A stretch of DNA of 64,000 nt. Source: Cloeon dipterum. Lineage: Eukaryota; Arthropoda; Insecta; Ephemeroptera; Baetidae. Below the pieces are notes generated by a model. The model did not search any database and was not told the origin of the DNA. It saw only the letters and a program-made list of their open reading frames with translations. The DNA lies in NCBI RefSeq assembly GCF_949628265.1, contig NC_088787.1:17846501-17910500 (forward strand), given 5' to 3'. Shown here one piece after another: positions 43,601 to 54,216 of the stretch. The first letter of the stretch is position 1, and each line of letters opens with the position of its first letter. The position numbers were made by a program, and so were the translations under genes.

Positions 43601-44039
43601 CTCCCCTTTTAGCCTTGCGTGGAAATCTCTGCATCCCTTCAGATACCGATACCGAGGGTGCTTTACAGGAAGCTACACTGACAAGCCCTCTGGATTTTTG
43701 TTATTTTTATAATCTCAGACAATTTCCGCAGATTCTGTTTTTATCATTTATCGAAATATCTCGAATGTTTCGTTACTAGTGACTTTCAATTTGAAAATTG
43801 TATTGACACTTTATAGAATTTTTAGATTACTATCGTTTATTGCTTTTCTGTTTCAAGCTGTAAAAAAATTAAACTAAGGTATTGCGTGTTATTTTAGTAT
43901 AAATTAAATAAAAAAGTATAGTAAAAATGTAATAAATAACTAAAATTTTTAAATGGCAATAAAATCTTTAGTAAATCAAAAATTTCCCTCTGTGGTTCTC
44001 TTACCTCCGAGAGGAAGGACTGAGTCGGAGGGCCTTCAT
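37688..44039 (-). CDS. Ankyrin-repeat and SOCS-box protein (ASB-like), 289 aa
   Basis: Probable substrate adaptor for a Cullin5/ElonginBC ubiquitin ligase. Four exons join in phase: 44039-44005, 39751-39543, 39031-38614, 37895-37688. The middle has ankyrin-type helices (LAEFLLAAGADPDETDPEGR and TRLLLNNGASVW), only about two clear repeats. The C-terminus ends with a SOCS-box-like segment: QFSCLSAIRRRLG followed by LLGLSPPLKRTLL, the usual BC-box then LPLP...LK.YLL pattern. The N-terminal exon (MKALRLSPSSRR) is short, sits in a CG-rich promoter 4.25 kb upstream, and rests on phase agreement and a good donor alone, so it is the weakest part. The particular ASB member is not identified; few ankyrin repeats make it unusual for the family. 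Confidence 0.75.
39752..44004 (-). other. Intron 1 of the ASB-like gene
   Basis: About 4.25 kb. Contains a GAAC/GAGC tetranucleotide microsatellite at about 40516-40565 and GC-richer patches near 40250-40900 and 42880-43090. No exon is recognised on either strand. Confidence 0.4.
40516..40565 (+). repeat. CGAA/CGAG tetranucleotide microsatellite
   Basis: At least six CGAA units followed by GAGC/GAGT units. This gives repetitive Asn-Glu-Arg-Thr or Arg/Ser-rich frames on the two strands, which are not genes. Confidence 0.85.
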
Positions 44040-44330
44040 GGCTTCTGTCAGTCCGAGAACACGCGCTGCATGAATCGGGAGCACTGACTGCACGAGAGTG
44101 TCGTTGGCGCGGTGTCCAGGCGAAGACTGTAGCTGCGAGGGAACGGGCACGATGCACGGCGCTTCCCACTCCTCGCTCGCTCCATACAGCGAGCTCGCTC
44201 ATCTGCTTGTTGAGGCTATTAACACTCGCGACTTACGCGAACCCGCCGCGGCCGGCACAGCGAGCAGGTGTCCGCGCGTGTTTTCTCGCTGCTCTCGCCG
44301 CACAATATAATCAATGGTAATAACAATCGA
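44040..44330 (-). promoter_or_regulatory. CG-rich promoter region of the ASB-like gene
   Basis: CG-rich block of about 290 bases directly upstream of the ASB-like ATG, ending about 90 bases before the poly(A) signal of the dynein-tail gene. The two minus-strand genes are thus tightly tandem. Confidence 0.4.
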
Positions 44331-44422
44331 TCTGACAACCTCTCGGTATTGCTTTATGAGCACACAGGTTTATTACAGGTCAAAGCTTTTTTTAAGCAAA
44401 TATATTTAACTATGGGATTAAT

Positions 44423-44428
44423 TTTATT
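44423..44428 (-). terminator. Poly(A) signal AATAAA for the dynein-tail gene
   Basis: Minus-strand AATAAA about 50 bases past the TAA stop at 44479-44477. It supports a real transcript end here instead of a continuing dynein heavy chain. Confidence 0.55.
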
Positions 44429-44476
44429 ATTGTTGTTCTGCCTCCGCGGATTCCTTTGTCGAGCCTCTGCTTATAC

Positions 44477-46737
44477 TTAGACCTTTTTGTACTTGTGATC
44501 TGCAACGAGAGAGGTTGGAGCATTGTCTCTTTTTTTCTCGACGGCACACTTACTGGGGTTGAACATGATGGTGCCGACGCTGGGCAGATCCTTGGTAACC
44601 TCAAAGATGCGGGGCACGCTGGAAGCGATGAACTCTCGCGCTCTGATCATTTCCATGCCCAGCTGCTCGACCGTGATGTCCAGCTTGAACTTGATCAGTG
44701 GTTTCGGCCTCTCATTCTCCTCGGCACAATCGCTCGGCTGTCAAAATGAAAAGAAAAACGGTAGATTTGTTTCTCTTTCTTGGTAATTTAATTTAAATAA
44801 ACCTCTCCGTTAGCAGTTGCAACTGCCAACAAAATTTGTTATTTTACAAAATAAAAAATTTAATACCGCTATGATCTTTCTCCTCTTTAACTTTTAATTA
44901 AATTAATTTTTAACGCATTCATTAGTTTGAATTTTGATTACAGAATTAAATCTGAATAATTTGTTAAATTGTTTGGAAGGGTAAAATATGAATGTTCTTC
45001 CGACTTATAGAGTCCCTCACCTAATTTTATCAAGAAATTTTTAAGTTTTGCAATGTATTCATTCATTAGAATTTAAAACCGTTCAGTTTTTTTAGTTAAA
45101 TGAAATGGTAAATTGTAACTGAATTTATGTGGGTCATAATTAATGTAAATTGAATGATGCTTGCACCTGGTAGGAGAGAATTAGCTTGGTCCAGGCATCG
45201 ACAGTTGCAAGCGTCTTTACGCGCAGTCGACGGCACATGAGTGACGTGATGCAGTTGAGAAGGCGCACCATGTCCGCGCTTACCCCGTGTTCGCGGCTCA
45301 GAAGTTTGTCCCACTGCTTCTGGTGACGCCACATGTGCTCGGCACAACGAAAGATGAAACTTAAAGTGAAATTTAAAAAAAAGATCTTGATAATTTCTAA
45401 CAAGTACAGAAGTATCCTTTTTCGAGCATTGTCTAGGGAAGATATCACCTTTTCCTCCAGCTCGTACAGGTACCACGGACGATTATCGGTAATTTCTTGC
45501 GCTGAGAGAAATTCATAGTCCTCCAGTCTACAAAAAAATCCAAGGGCAAATAATAGCAGTCTCAAACTAATATAAAATCCGTTGAAAATATCGAAAGAGT
45601 TATTAAAAAAATCAAATAACTTATTATTATCTAAATAAAAGATACTCGCACTATACTTTTTCAGTAAACACCATAGCCATATGATATTTAAAATCATCTC
45701 ATTTTTTAAATTATGTTGCTATGAAACTAATTGAGCAGTGCTTTTTGTAAAAAATAATAATAATAATGAATGGGGTGAATACAGTCTGTTCCAGATTGGG
45801 TTCATGGTGAGGACGATAGTGGAGGCGGCCATGAGGCTGTTCTCGCAGAAATTCCTGGCCTCGAGGAAGGACTGTCGCCAGGGTGCGGGGCCGGTGATCA
45901 CGATTCGAGGAAAGGGCGGCGGCAGCTTCCGCACGCCGAGCCGCTCCTGTTGCCATGGTTCCCTGAGAGCCTCCTTCAGCAGGGCCTCGCGGCTGCCGCG
46001 GTCCCAGTCGCTCTCGGCCCGTTTTCGCAGCCACGCGAACAGACTATGCAGTCTGCGCATTTTCGGTTTGATTTTGCGATGAATAAATGAGAATTGTTAA
46101 TTTTCGCACCGTTTGTCTGACGCGTACTTCTGAATCGTTTTCGCAACGGCTCTTTCCCACACGTGCGCCGGCATTTGTTCCACGTCTTTCGCGGTGATTC
46201 CCTAGAGAAGCAATAGGTTAAAAAGCATTTTCTTTTATAGCAAAAGCCGTGTTTCAGCTGAATTAACACTTCTGTGAGGTAGTACTCGATGTACTTCAAC
46301 TCCTGACTTGTCGGCTCAAATTGTATGTCCTCCTTAAAAAGCTCCAACTGGTTCCGGATTTGCTCCTCGGGCATTTTCGAAGCAGGATCCTGCCACTTGG
46401 TGCCAACGTCAACCTGTGATTTTATGGTTCTGAAATGTCAATCTTGTCCTGAATTTTGATGTATGAAATTACGGTTCTGTGCAGAAAAGCAGTCAGTTTC
46501 TCCTTATACTGGCAGCCGATCAGCTCCACTGGCATTTTGCCGCGGTTTTCAGGCCGCTACGCATGATGCCATAGTTAACTGAGAATTTTATTCCGTAAGA
46601 AATTGGTGAAGTGCACTGTTTACCCTAACGAAGCAAGAGGTGACGATGCCTGACCTGTCCATCAGGTCCAGTGGGCCGTCCTTTTTGCGGTATTTGGCGG
46701 GAGGCGCAAGATCTTCATTACTAGGTCGTTTATCCAT
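44477..46737 (-). CDS. Stand-alone axonemal dynein heavy-chain tail-like protein, 407 aa
   Basis: Nine exons join in phase: 46737-46624, 46556-46473, 46413-46270, 46201-46110, 46052-45783, 45527-45408, 45359-45167, 44737-44554, 44499-44477. The product resembles the extreme N-terminal tail (DHC_N1-like start) of inner-arm dyneins of the DNAH3/7/12 type. PAPWRQSFLEARNF corresponds to the NPWHSSYVQARN block, LLNCITSLMCRRLR to FYSCVSTLMSNQL, and PLIKFKLDIT to LPIFKIELT. No linker, AAA+ P-loop or stalk follows; the frame stops after NHKYKKV and a poly(A) signal follows. Eight further kilobases to the left hold no dynein exons. The last intron (44553-44500) is only 54 bases, keeps frame and has no stop, so retention gives 425 aa with the same end. 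Tail-only function is unknown; a broken gene remnant is possible, but the open, in-phase exons argue against long decay. Confidence 0.72.
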
Positions 46738-48269
46738 GTTCCGGGTTTTAAATTCAGCGACTGCACCGATTTTAATCAAATTACTGGTATCCTATCTGAA
46801 TTGTTAATACCAATTGTTTGATTCATTCTTCTTAAAATTCGTGTTTCTTGTTTTGTTGCTGATTGGACTTAAGTTAAGTATATCAATACAGGGCGACATT
46901 TGAATATTATTTGAATTGTTGAATGCAATAAGCAGTTGATCGAGAAATATTTTTTTACAATACATAATAAAAAATGGACCTTGCTACACTGAAATTTCAA
47001 ATTTTCTGCAAAAATTTACAGCGCTTGACCACATTGTTTTGGCAGATTTCGATTCCTCTCGTCGAGATCTATCTAACGGTGCTTGAAACTTTTTAGGGAG
47101 ACTCTTTGTTGGGAAATAAAACAAAATATCAAGTAGGGAGACAGTCCTCACTATTTGAAAAGCATGCTAACTTTGCAGCCACTTTTCTCAAAAATGCACA
47201 GTGCTACTTAGATCAATTTTGGCTTCACCTGAATCCTATAAGGGAAATGAGATCATTCATTGGCAACAAGTATTTTCCAGACTTTTGCAGTATCAATTCT
47301 CTTTAATTGGTTCTTGCTAAATAATGCAACTGCAGAAATAAATTAAAGAAAAATTATTCACAAAGCTGATTAAGATTTAATCGATTTTGCTCAATCGAGA
47401 TTTGCTATTGGACAGAAGGTTTATATTTTTAATATGTGGAGAAATCACAAGGAGAATATATATTATTAAATTAAAATATGGCTTTCTTTTTTTACTTGTT
47501 ATTATCTCTGTCCGAGGACCGGGAAGGGCACGTACTGTGCTAGTACAATGCTGGAACCAGGGTCCCAGTAACACCGCGAACGGATAATATGGGCGCACCA
47601 GGCCGCACAGGAACCCAGCCCACTGAAGGGCCACTTGCCTCCGCACCGAGGACTTTTTGAAACGCTAGACATTCGTCCCGTGAAGCCAGATCACGCACGA
47701 TGTAAAGGTGCAAACCAGCAAGTAGCGAGTTTGCCTAGGGCTATGCGCAGTCGGCAGGGATAATATATTCTACTGCAAATGAGAGAAATGATACAAACAT
47801 TAAATTCGGTCGATTTGTCAACATTTATTGTTAGTGCACATTCTTTCAATACTTGGCAGTCTTCTCTAACAAACGAAGCAAATGAAAACATTTACTGCAA
47901 ATTCAAAAACTCTAATACACAAAACGATGAACAACAAGCTGTGAGAGTGACAACTACTACCTCCTCATTTTTCTTTACAATAATACAATTATTATACCGT
48001 ATATAAATAATTGCATTTTGGTTCCGAGAGATGATGTATTTGCATGAGAATTGTAACGCATTTCCGCCTGCTCACATATTATTAGTTAATTTTTGTATAA
48101 TTACATTTACAAAAATATACGTGTGGCTAGTCTTAGTTACAATGACATTAATCCTGCTGATGTACACATTCAAAGAGAAAAATGACCTAACGGTGATAGC
48201 AGCTAGTCGAAAATGACTTGATCGATCGCACTTCGGATATGAGTTTTGATCGGTTGGTCTTTTGAAAAC
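46738..48269. other. Intergenic stretch with one diverged repeat copy
   Basis: Contains repeat copy 2 (about 47010-47195), a minus-strand AATAAA at 47829-47824 that could end the MFSD6-like transcript, and a minus-strand open frame at about 47520-47660 whose hydrophobic stretch (QWAGFLCGLVRPYYPF) has no recognised family. Nothing else seen. Confidence 0.4.
47010..47195 (+). repeat. Diverged dispersed repeat, copy 2
   Basis: Partner of the copy at about 32033-32212, same orientation. Aligned words include GAGATCTATCTAA, TTTTTAGG, AAGTAGGGAGACAGT, TTTGAAAAGCA and GCAGCCACTTTT. The ends cannot be defined from two copies. Confidence 0.5.
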
Positions 48270-51200
48270 CTAAAATCTTCCTGCGGCCTGGTCATTGCCC
48301 TTGTAGATCCTCAGAGGAGTATAAGATCCATTGGTCGTTGTAGCTGAAACGAAAAATGATAAGGTTTAAAATGGAAACAAAAAATTGAGTGGGGGAAGCC
48401 GCACCTTCAGCCGACAATTGGCTACCTTGTGAGTTCTTCTTCCTGCCGCATCCTGGCCGGACGCAACAATAGTAAATGCAGAAGTACAACCATCCAGCTA
48501 CGGCTGCGGCTACGCTGCAACCCTTGAAGAAGTCCCAAGGACCAGTGGCGCTAGTCACGTTCAGAACAGTGCTGGCAACCAGGGTGCCCAAAAATCGACC
48601 TGGAAATTAGTAAGACATGATATTTTTGCGGATATTTATTTTCATTGGTTACGAAAAATTCAGATTTGATCTGAATATTTTGCGTAAATTTGCTTAAGAA
48701 AGTTTTCTTCGCTAAATAAGTTGTAGGGTTGTTTTAAAAATGGTGTCTTTTTCTGTCTCTATAATGCTCAATAGTACAGAATCTAAATTAATCTATACTT
48801 TTAATACTTAAAATTATAAAAGAATAAAGTCATACCCAAGCAGAAGTGCGCTAGAACTATGAACGCCTGCGAGGTTGCGGTTATATGTTTGGCGGTCAGG
48901 TTTCTGGTGTAAATGACAGCAGTAACCCACATCAAGCAGAGAGTGAAAACTTCAAAAATCTCGCACACCAATGCTGGCCAGGCAGCCTCCAAAAATCCAT
49001 ACCCTAGAAAAACAATGAAAATTGAGTTTGGGCCTTAATGGCGTTGGAGGCGTAAGACGAACCAATAAATCGGATTATGTAGAATGCGAAAGTGGCGATG
49101 AATATATTTGTAAATCCGCAATAGTCGATCAAGGTCTCTGCATTCCACAGCAGGGGCATGGTTAGGAACAGGCCAAAGGTCACAGTGAGTCCCATCTGCC
49201 AGAATTCGAGCTTGTACATATCCTTCAGGAACCTGAATTTAAATGGAGAGATATATTTAACATTAAAATTTGCAACAATAATTTTAACTCTCACCAAGGG
49301 AAATAGGTTTCCAAAGCGCCCCAGAAAATTCCGAGGAGCAGGAGGACAAAGAGGAGGACGACAGCCTCGCCAGGGTTGGTTACCTTGACCGAGGGCCGCT
49401 CACCCAGCTCCATCCGGCGGCTGTACCACACCGACGGCAGTTTGACCCACGAGAGAACCAGTGCGGCGAGCAGGGACAACAGGGCAAAGACCAGAATGGG
49501 CAGAGCGGACGGCGTGTTCTGCCACGGCGTGATTTCGTAGTGTACCAGCACGCTGACCAGAGGGGTGATTACAGCGGCGCCCAGGGCGCCGAACGAAAGC
49601 TCGCGGCCGACGTCGCTGTTGTGGACGCTGGACAGGACGACGACCATGGTGTCGGCGAGGGGCAGCGCGGCCACGGGGAAAATGTCGGCCACCGAGCGGG
49701 CAAGCAGATAGCTCCAGAAGGTCACTTGCGGGTCGGTAGATGGCAGGTGGGCTGGACAAACCTTTAAAAAGAAATAGTTATAAAATCAATAAACTTTCAA
49801 TCTCAGGGATATTTAATTGGCTTAAAAATGTATATTGAATCTTGAGTTGCAGTTAATTTGTAGAGGTCCGTCACTCTTTGGCGTAAATCTAGTTTGTATC
49901 AAATTCAAACTATTTTATTGGACGTGGTAGCGATTATTAAATTGAATATTAAATTTTACTCCTTTAATTTCCTTTATTCCCTTTAATATATGCGACAATG
50001 GAGTTAACCATCAGCATAACTTTAGTTAAATTCTAAAGATTTAGACGAAGTTTATTATTTTTTTCTCACCTGTTGACCACCAGGAACCCATTCCCACAGG
50101 CTGCTTCTCAAGCTGCACTTGACCACGCAATCTCCTCTGCAGTAGAGGGACGCGAAAGTATCGTTTTCATAGCCGAGTTTAATGTTGCTCAATGGATATT
50201 CGCATGTATCGTCCTTGGTGACCACATCAGGCAAGCTGATGTTGACCGTCAAATTGAACGATGGGTCCATCATGTTGCAGACAGGGCTTCCTTTGGAGCT
50301 GCAGAAGGGTGCAATATAATAATAAAATAATATATACAAATTCAAAGACTGCTTACATGCTACCGTTGAAGCACAGAGTCGGCGGCATCGGTTTTTCTTT
50401 GATAATAGCATCAAAATTATTGTTGGACTCATCTGCTTCCGTGAGGGAAATGGAGCCCTCAACATTCGGCTGTTTGTAATCATCATCATCATAGTCGCTA
50501 TGCGGTGTAGTCGTTGACGTCACTGAGGTCTTGGAAGGTTCGCCTTTTTCACCACAGTCATATTTGCAATTCTTGATGTGCACCTCCCATGCCTGAAACG
50601 AATAGATTTATTTACATGAAGAGTTGACCAAGATAATGCAATACAGGAAAGCCTGCACATAAAAATATTTTAATTAAAGGTTAACTTTTTCTCTAAATGC
50701 ATAATCGATTTTGAATGGTTTCAAACACCTCCATGAGCTAGCTGAATCCACATTTTTTGTTATCTTGAACGTTATGGCGTACTACCACTTTTTCGTCGTA
50801 AAAACAATACATGTTGGTCTTTTTGCACCTTTGCAGCATGAAAAATAAAATTGTGGCACTTATCTAAAGAAGCATTTTAGTGTTATCCCATTAAAACAAC
50901 AACTTACGGGATTTCCGGTATTTACACAAATAATGATATCAGTAAATTGACAAAAATGTTTGGACTGCTTTGTTTTGTTTTTAAAAGTGTTGTATCGAAA
51001 AAAAATAATTTAAAAAAAGAGTTGTTTATATATTACATTATTTTTCATTTTCCCCATATATATAATTTAAAATTTTCAAATCAAGCATGTTTCAACAATG
51101 TTTGATGTTTGACCAGAACAAAAAAATAAAATCTTTAAAATAAAACACGCAATCGCAAACCTAAATTCTTTTTAAGACTTTTGTTGTAAGTTTTCAACTC

Positions 51201-54200
51201 CATTTGTATAACGCAAAAGTTTCAAGGTCTTGCATGAAATTACTTCGGGACTAATTACCTCACTATAAAGGGTTCCAGCCATGAAAATTACTTTCATACA
51301 GTTCTTACCAAACATACAGTTCCTTCAACACTTGAAATAATAAGTAACAGTAAGGAAAACGCGTTTCTTAAAAGTTTTTGAAGTCGTTTTCAATATACGA
51401 CAGTATTACAGTGGAAAGTGCGTTGGTAGATGATTAAAAGAGATGTCAAGTTGCTTGATATCAATTGCTAGTGGAGTTCCCAGCCTGACAAGTCACGCTA
51501 TCACTTATAGGATTTCCTTCCTTGGTGGCCAATGGCGAAACCAGCAAGCGCCTTTAAGCAGACACATTTGCTGAATAATCTGGGATAACACCATGCGCAT
51601 ATCAAGCAAGCAATTGTCAGCGGCAAATATTTATTAAGCGCTCATGCAAGCACCTGGCTACCAAACAAGCGCGTGAAACCAAACACTCCGGGCCATAAAT
51701 CACCGCACGCCAAACCTCATTTCCCCTGGCGTCGGGCGCAGGCCCTCAAGGAGGAAACTTCATTTGTAAGACTGCCCAGCCGGCAGGCGGATCTCCAATT
51801 TCCTGAGCTCAACCCCGAAATTTGCGAGAAACAAAATGATGATCGAAAAAACTCACCCTATCGTCGGACCAGTGGGGACAGTGCGTCGAGCAGCGCTCCT
51901 GCACGATTTTCGAGAGCTGCGATTCGCACCTGAGCTGCACCTGCGGTGCTTTGTTCAGGGTGGACTCCTGGAAGTGGTTATTCTCGGAGGTTAGCGGCAC
52001 TGCGAGCAGGAGGCAGTAACACGCGGCCCCCAGAAGGAGGCAGCTGGTCAGCAACACCTGCTAATTAAAAATTAATCAATACTCATTTTGTGTGTCGCAC
52101 CTGAGATTTAATTAACTAATTCTGGCTGTACGTTATTTTGTGGGCCAAGTTTTTAAAATCACATCTTAACAAATATACTATACAGAGAGGGGTTTCAAAT
52201 TTGTAATTTTTGTGAAAAGCAACCAGTTTGGCTTATTTCTCTTGATGTTTCCTAAACATGGACAGTAATTGTTTTAAGTATATGCCGTTGAAGGCTACAT
52301 GCACTCAAGGAGTTCCTGGTGCTTTCAATTTAAATTAAATGCAGCTACCTCGTTGTCTATATAGCGAGCTGTTTTTATGTGCAAATAATACGGAGTGGGG
52401 AAAATTTCTGTATTATTACACAATACTAACATTAAACACCGAGGTATACCTATAGCTGCACTTAATTTCAACTAGAACGAGGTTAGCATTTTTAAATTCA
52501 ATTTTTTCCAGAGAGGAATAATTTTTTAAAAGTCTTTAATTGGTCTTTGAACAGTGGGAGCATTGCTAATAGTTTGAAATAATGCAACTGTTGCTGTTTG
52601 CACGCCGATGATCCAACATTAGGATTAATTTTTACCTTTAAATTGCCAACACCAATGGGTCTTTAATTTTTTATGTAAGATTCGTTACTGGTCCTCTGTA
52701 CGTGCATTGAATTGGTCATTAATTGATTGAGCAATCGAATATAAGGATATATTGTCAGTGAATATCAACAATGAAATTATTTAATGTAATTAGTTGGCAT
52801 CCCGCCAGACTAAATGCTATATATTATGATTATGATTTTTTTTAAATAATCATTTTTGTTCTCTTTTCGTCGCAGGTGCACAAAAAGTTAGTATGCGTAA
52901 TCAATCAGCCTGCTGAACAAAACGAGCTGTCACTTGCAGCCGGGGACCAAAATTCAAACCGCACACTCTTCCCAGGACGATTAAATTTAATGAGAGCCAT
53001 CTTTCATCAGGCGGCTCCAGATTTAGCAAACACCCCTTGTGGCACACACAACGAGATGATTAAACGCTATCCGAAAATCAATACACGCTGCCTCTGGCAT
53101 ACAGTGCGTGAGGCCGAATTAGAGCCGGGCGTGAGAGTGCAAAAATCACATTACTTCCAGTCGGAGGGTGCGACAATGACCGCACGGACGGAACGCGGAG
53201 ACCAACCTTGTGTTTGCCGAGCCGGTCAGAGGCCGGGCCGACGATCAAAGGGCCCAGGATGGAGAGCAGAGGGGCCACGGTCGAGATGACGCGCGAATGG
53301 TACTCCGAGAGGCCGACTTCTCGCATGTGCAGCGGCAGGAAGAGCACCAGGCACGCCAGTCCTACGGGGCAGACAGGGTTAATGCTCGCGTCGACAGGGT
53401 GGATTGGTGGATTTGCTTAATTGACTAGGGCGGGCCTGATTGGACGCACCCGGCCGGAAATAAAACAACCGGCTTTGGCGTGTGCCACCAACCAGCGATT
53501 GCGGGGTGTGCAAACAAACGCCCGCGCCGCTTTTTATTTGGACGGTGATTCTACTTCAATAATGGAGCTCAAATGAATGTTTGTGCGGGGGACGCGTTCG
53601 CGAAATCCGCTTTTCGGTGCCTAAGGCTATTCATCTCAGGAGGCGGTATTATTGATTTCGGACCAAGCCGATCTTGTTTTGAGCCTTTTTCGCTGTCGGA
53701 TGTGCTCGAGTGTTGGTCTAAACTTGGGAGCCTCCAGTTTCTTCGCCCTGCCGATTACGCTAGGCCTGACAGACACTTTTCGTAACAAAGTTTGCAGCTG
53801 TAATTAAACCTCTTAAAACTAATAAAGTTTCCACCGCCAACAAGGCTCAAATTCACAATCAAAATTGGTTTATGAGCGCCCATACATTTAATTAAATCAA
53901 TCGGGAAGTGAAACTAAACATAACAACTTTGGCGTCGAGTTTAATAAAAGATATCAGGCTTTAAAACAAACAAAAGTCAATAAATACCGATTTAGTGCCC
54001 GACAGACATGCCCCGAGTCTCGAGCGGAAATGAAACAAACCTACCTCCGAAAAAGAGAAACAGGGATATCCTGAGCGGAACGAGCGGCCAGTTGACCAAC
54101 TTGGACGCCTTATTCCGGATGCCGGGCTCTGGCCTGGAGGTGTTGCGAGTCGTGGACATCTCCTCGATGGAGGCTGACAGCCCCTTGGACAAACACGCCT

Positions 54201-54216
54201 GAGTGTCCGCGACCAT
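48270..54216 (-). CDS. MFSD6-like major facilitator superfamily transporter, 681 aa
   Basis: Multi-pass membrane protein of the MFS_1-like/MFSD6 group; substrate unknown. Ten exons join in phase: 54216-54045, 53361-53207, 52057-51857, 50592-50357, 50298-50070, 49761-49295, 49232-49063, 49003-48836, 48599-48426, 48343-48270. The cytosolic N-terminus leads to the first helix (LVPLRISLFLFFGGLACLVL). The MFS motif between helices 2 and 3 is VGPASDRLGKHK. A long luminal or extracellular loop of about 190 residues carries many Cys, possible N-glycosylation sites and an acidic SDYDDDDY stretch; large loops here are typical of MFSD6 proteins. Then ADTMVVVL, GRELSFGALGAAVITPLVSV and further helices follow, ending in a short cytosolic tail. 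A tempting acceptor just above the ATG (about 54255) implies a spliced leader, with the promoter perhaps near 60.7-61.0 kb. Confidence 0.87.
50593..51856 (-). other. MFSD6-like intron
   Basis: AT-rich 1.26-kb intron; nothing recognised inside. Confidence 0.5.
52058..53206 (-). other. MFSD6-like intron
   Basis: 1.15-kb intron. A plus-strand open frame at 52876-53289 runs into the neighbouring exon on the opposite strand and has no domain; it is not counted as a gene. Confidence 0.5.
53362..54044 (-). other. MFSD6-like intron 1
   Basis: 683 bases between the first two coding exons; nothing recognised. Confidence 0.5.

Noticed and set aside
44005-44110. A further dynein exon joined from 44554 to sequence before the ASB-like ATG
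   Set aside because: It can be joined in frame, but the translation (Arg/Ser/Thr-rich) has no dynein likeness, and a nearer acceptor, stop and poly(A) signal end the gene first.
45140-45697. 185-codon minus frame as a single exon of the dynein-tail gene
   Set aside because: It runs through two introns (lysine/phenylalanine-rich low-complexity sequence); splicing at 45408/45359 gives the homologous protein.
52876-53289. 137-codon plus-strand frame
   Set aside because: Runs antisense into an MFSD6-like exon and has no recognisable domain.
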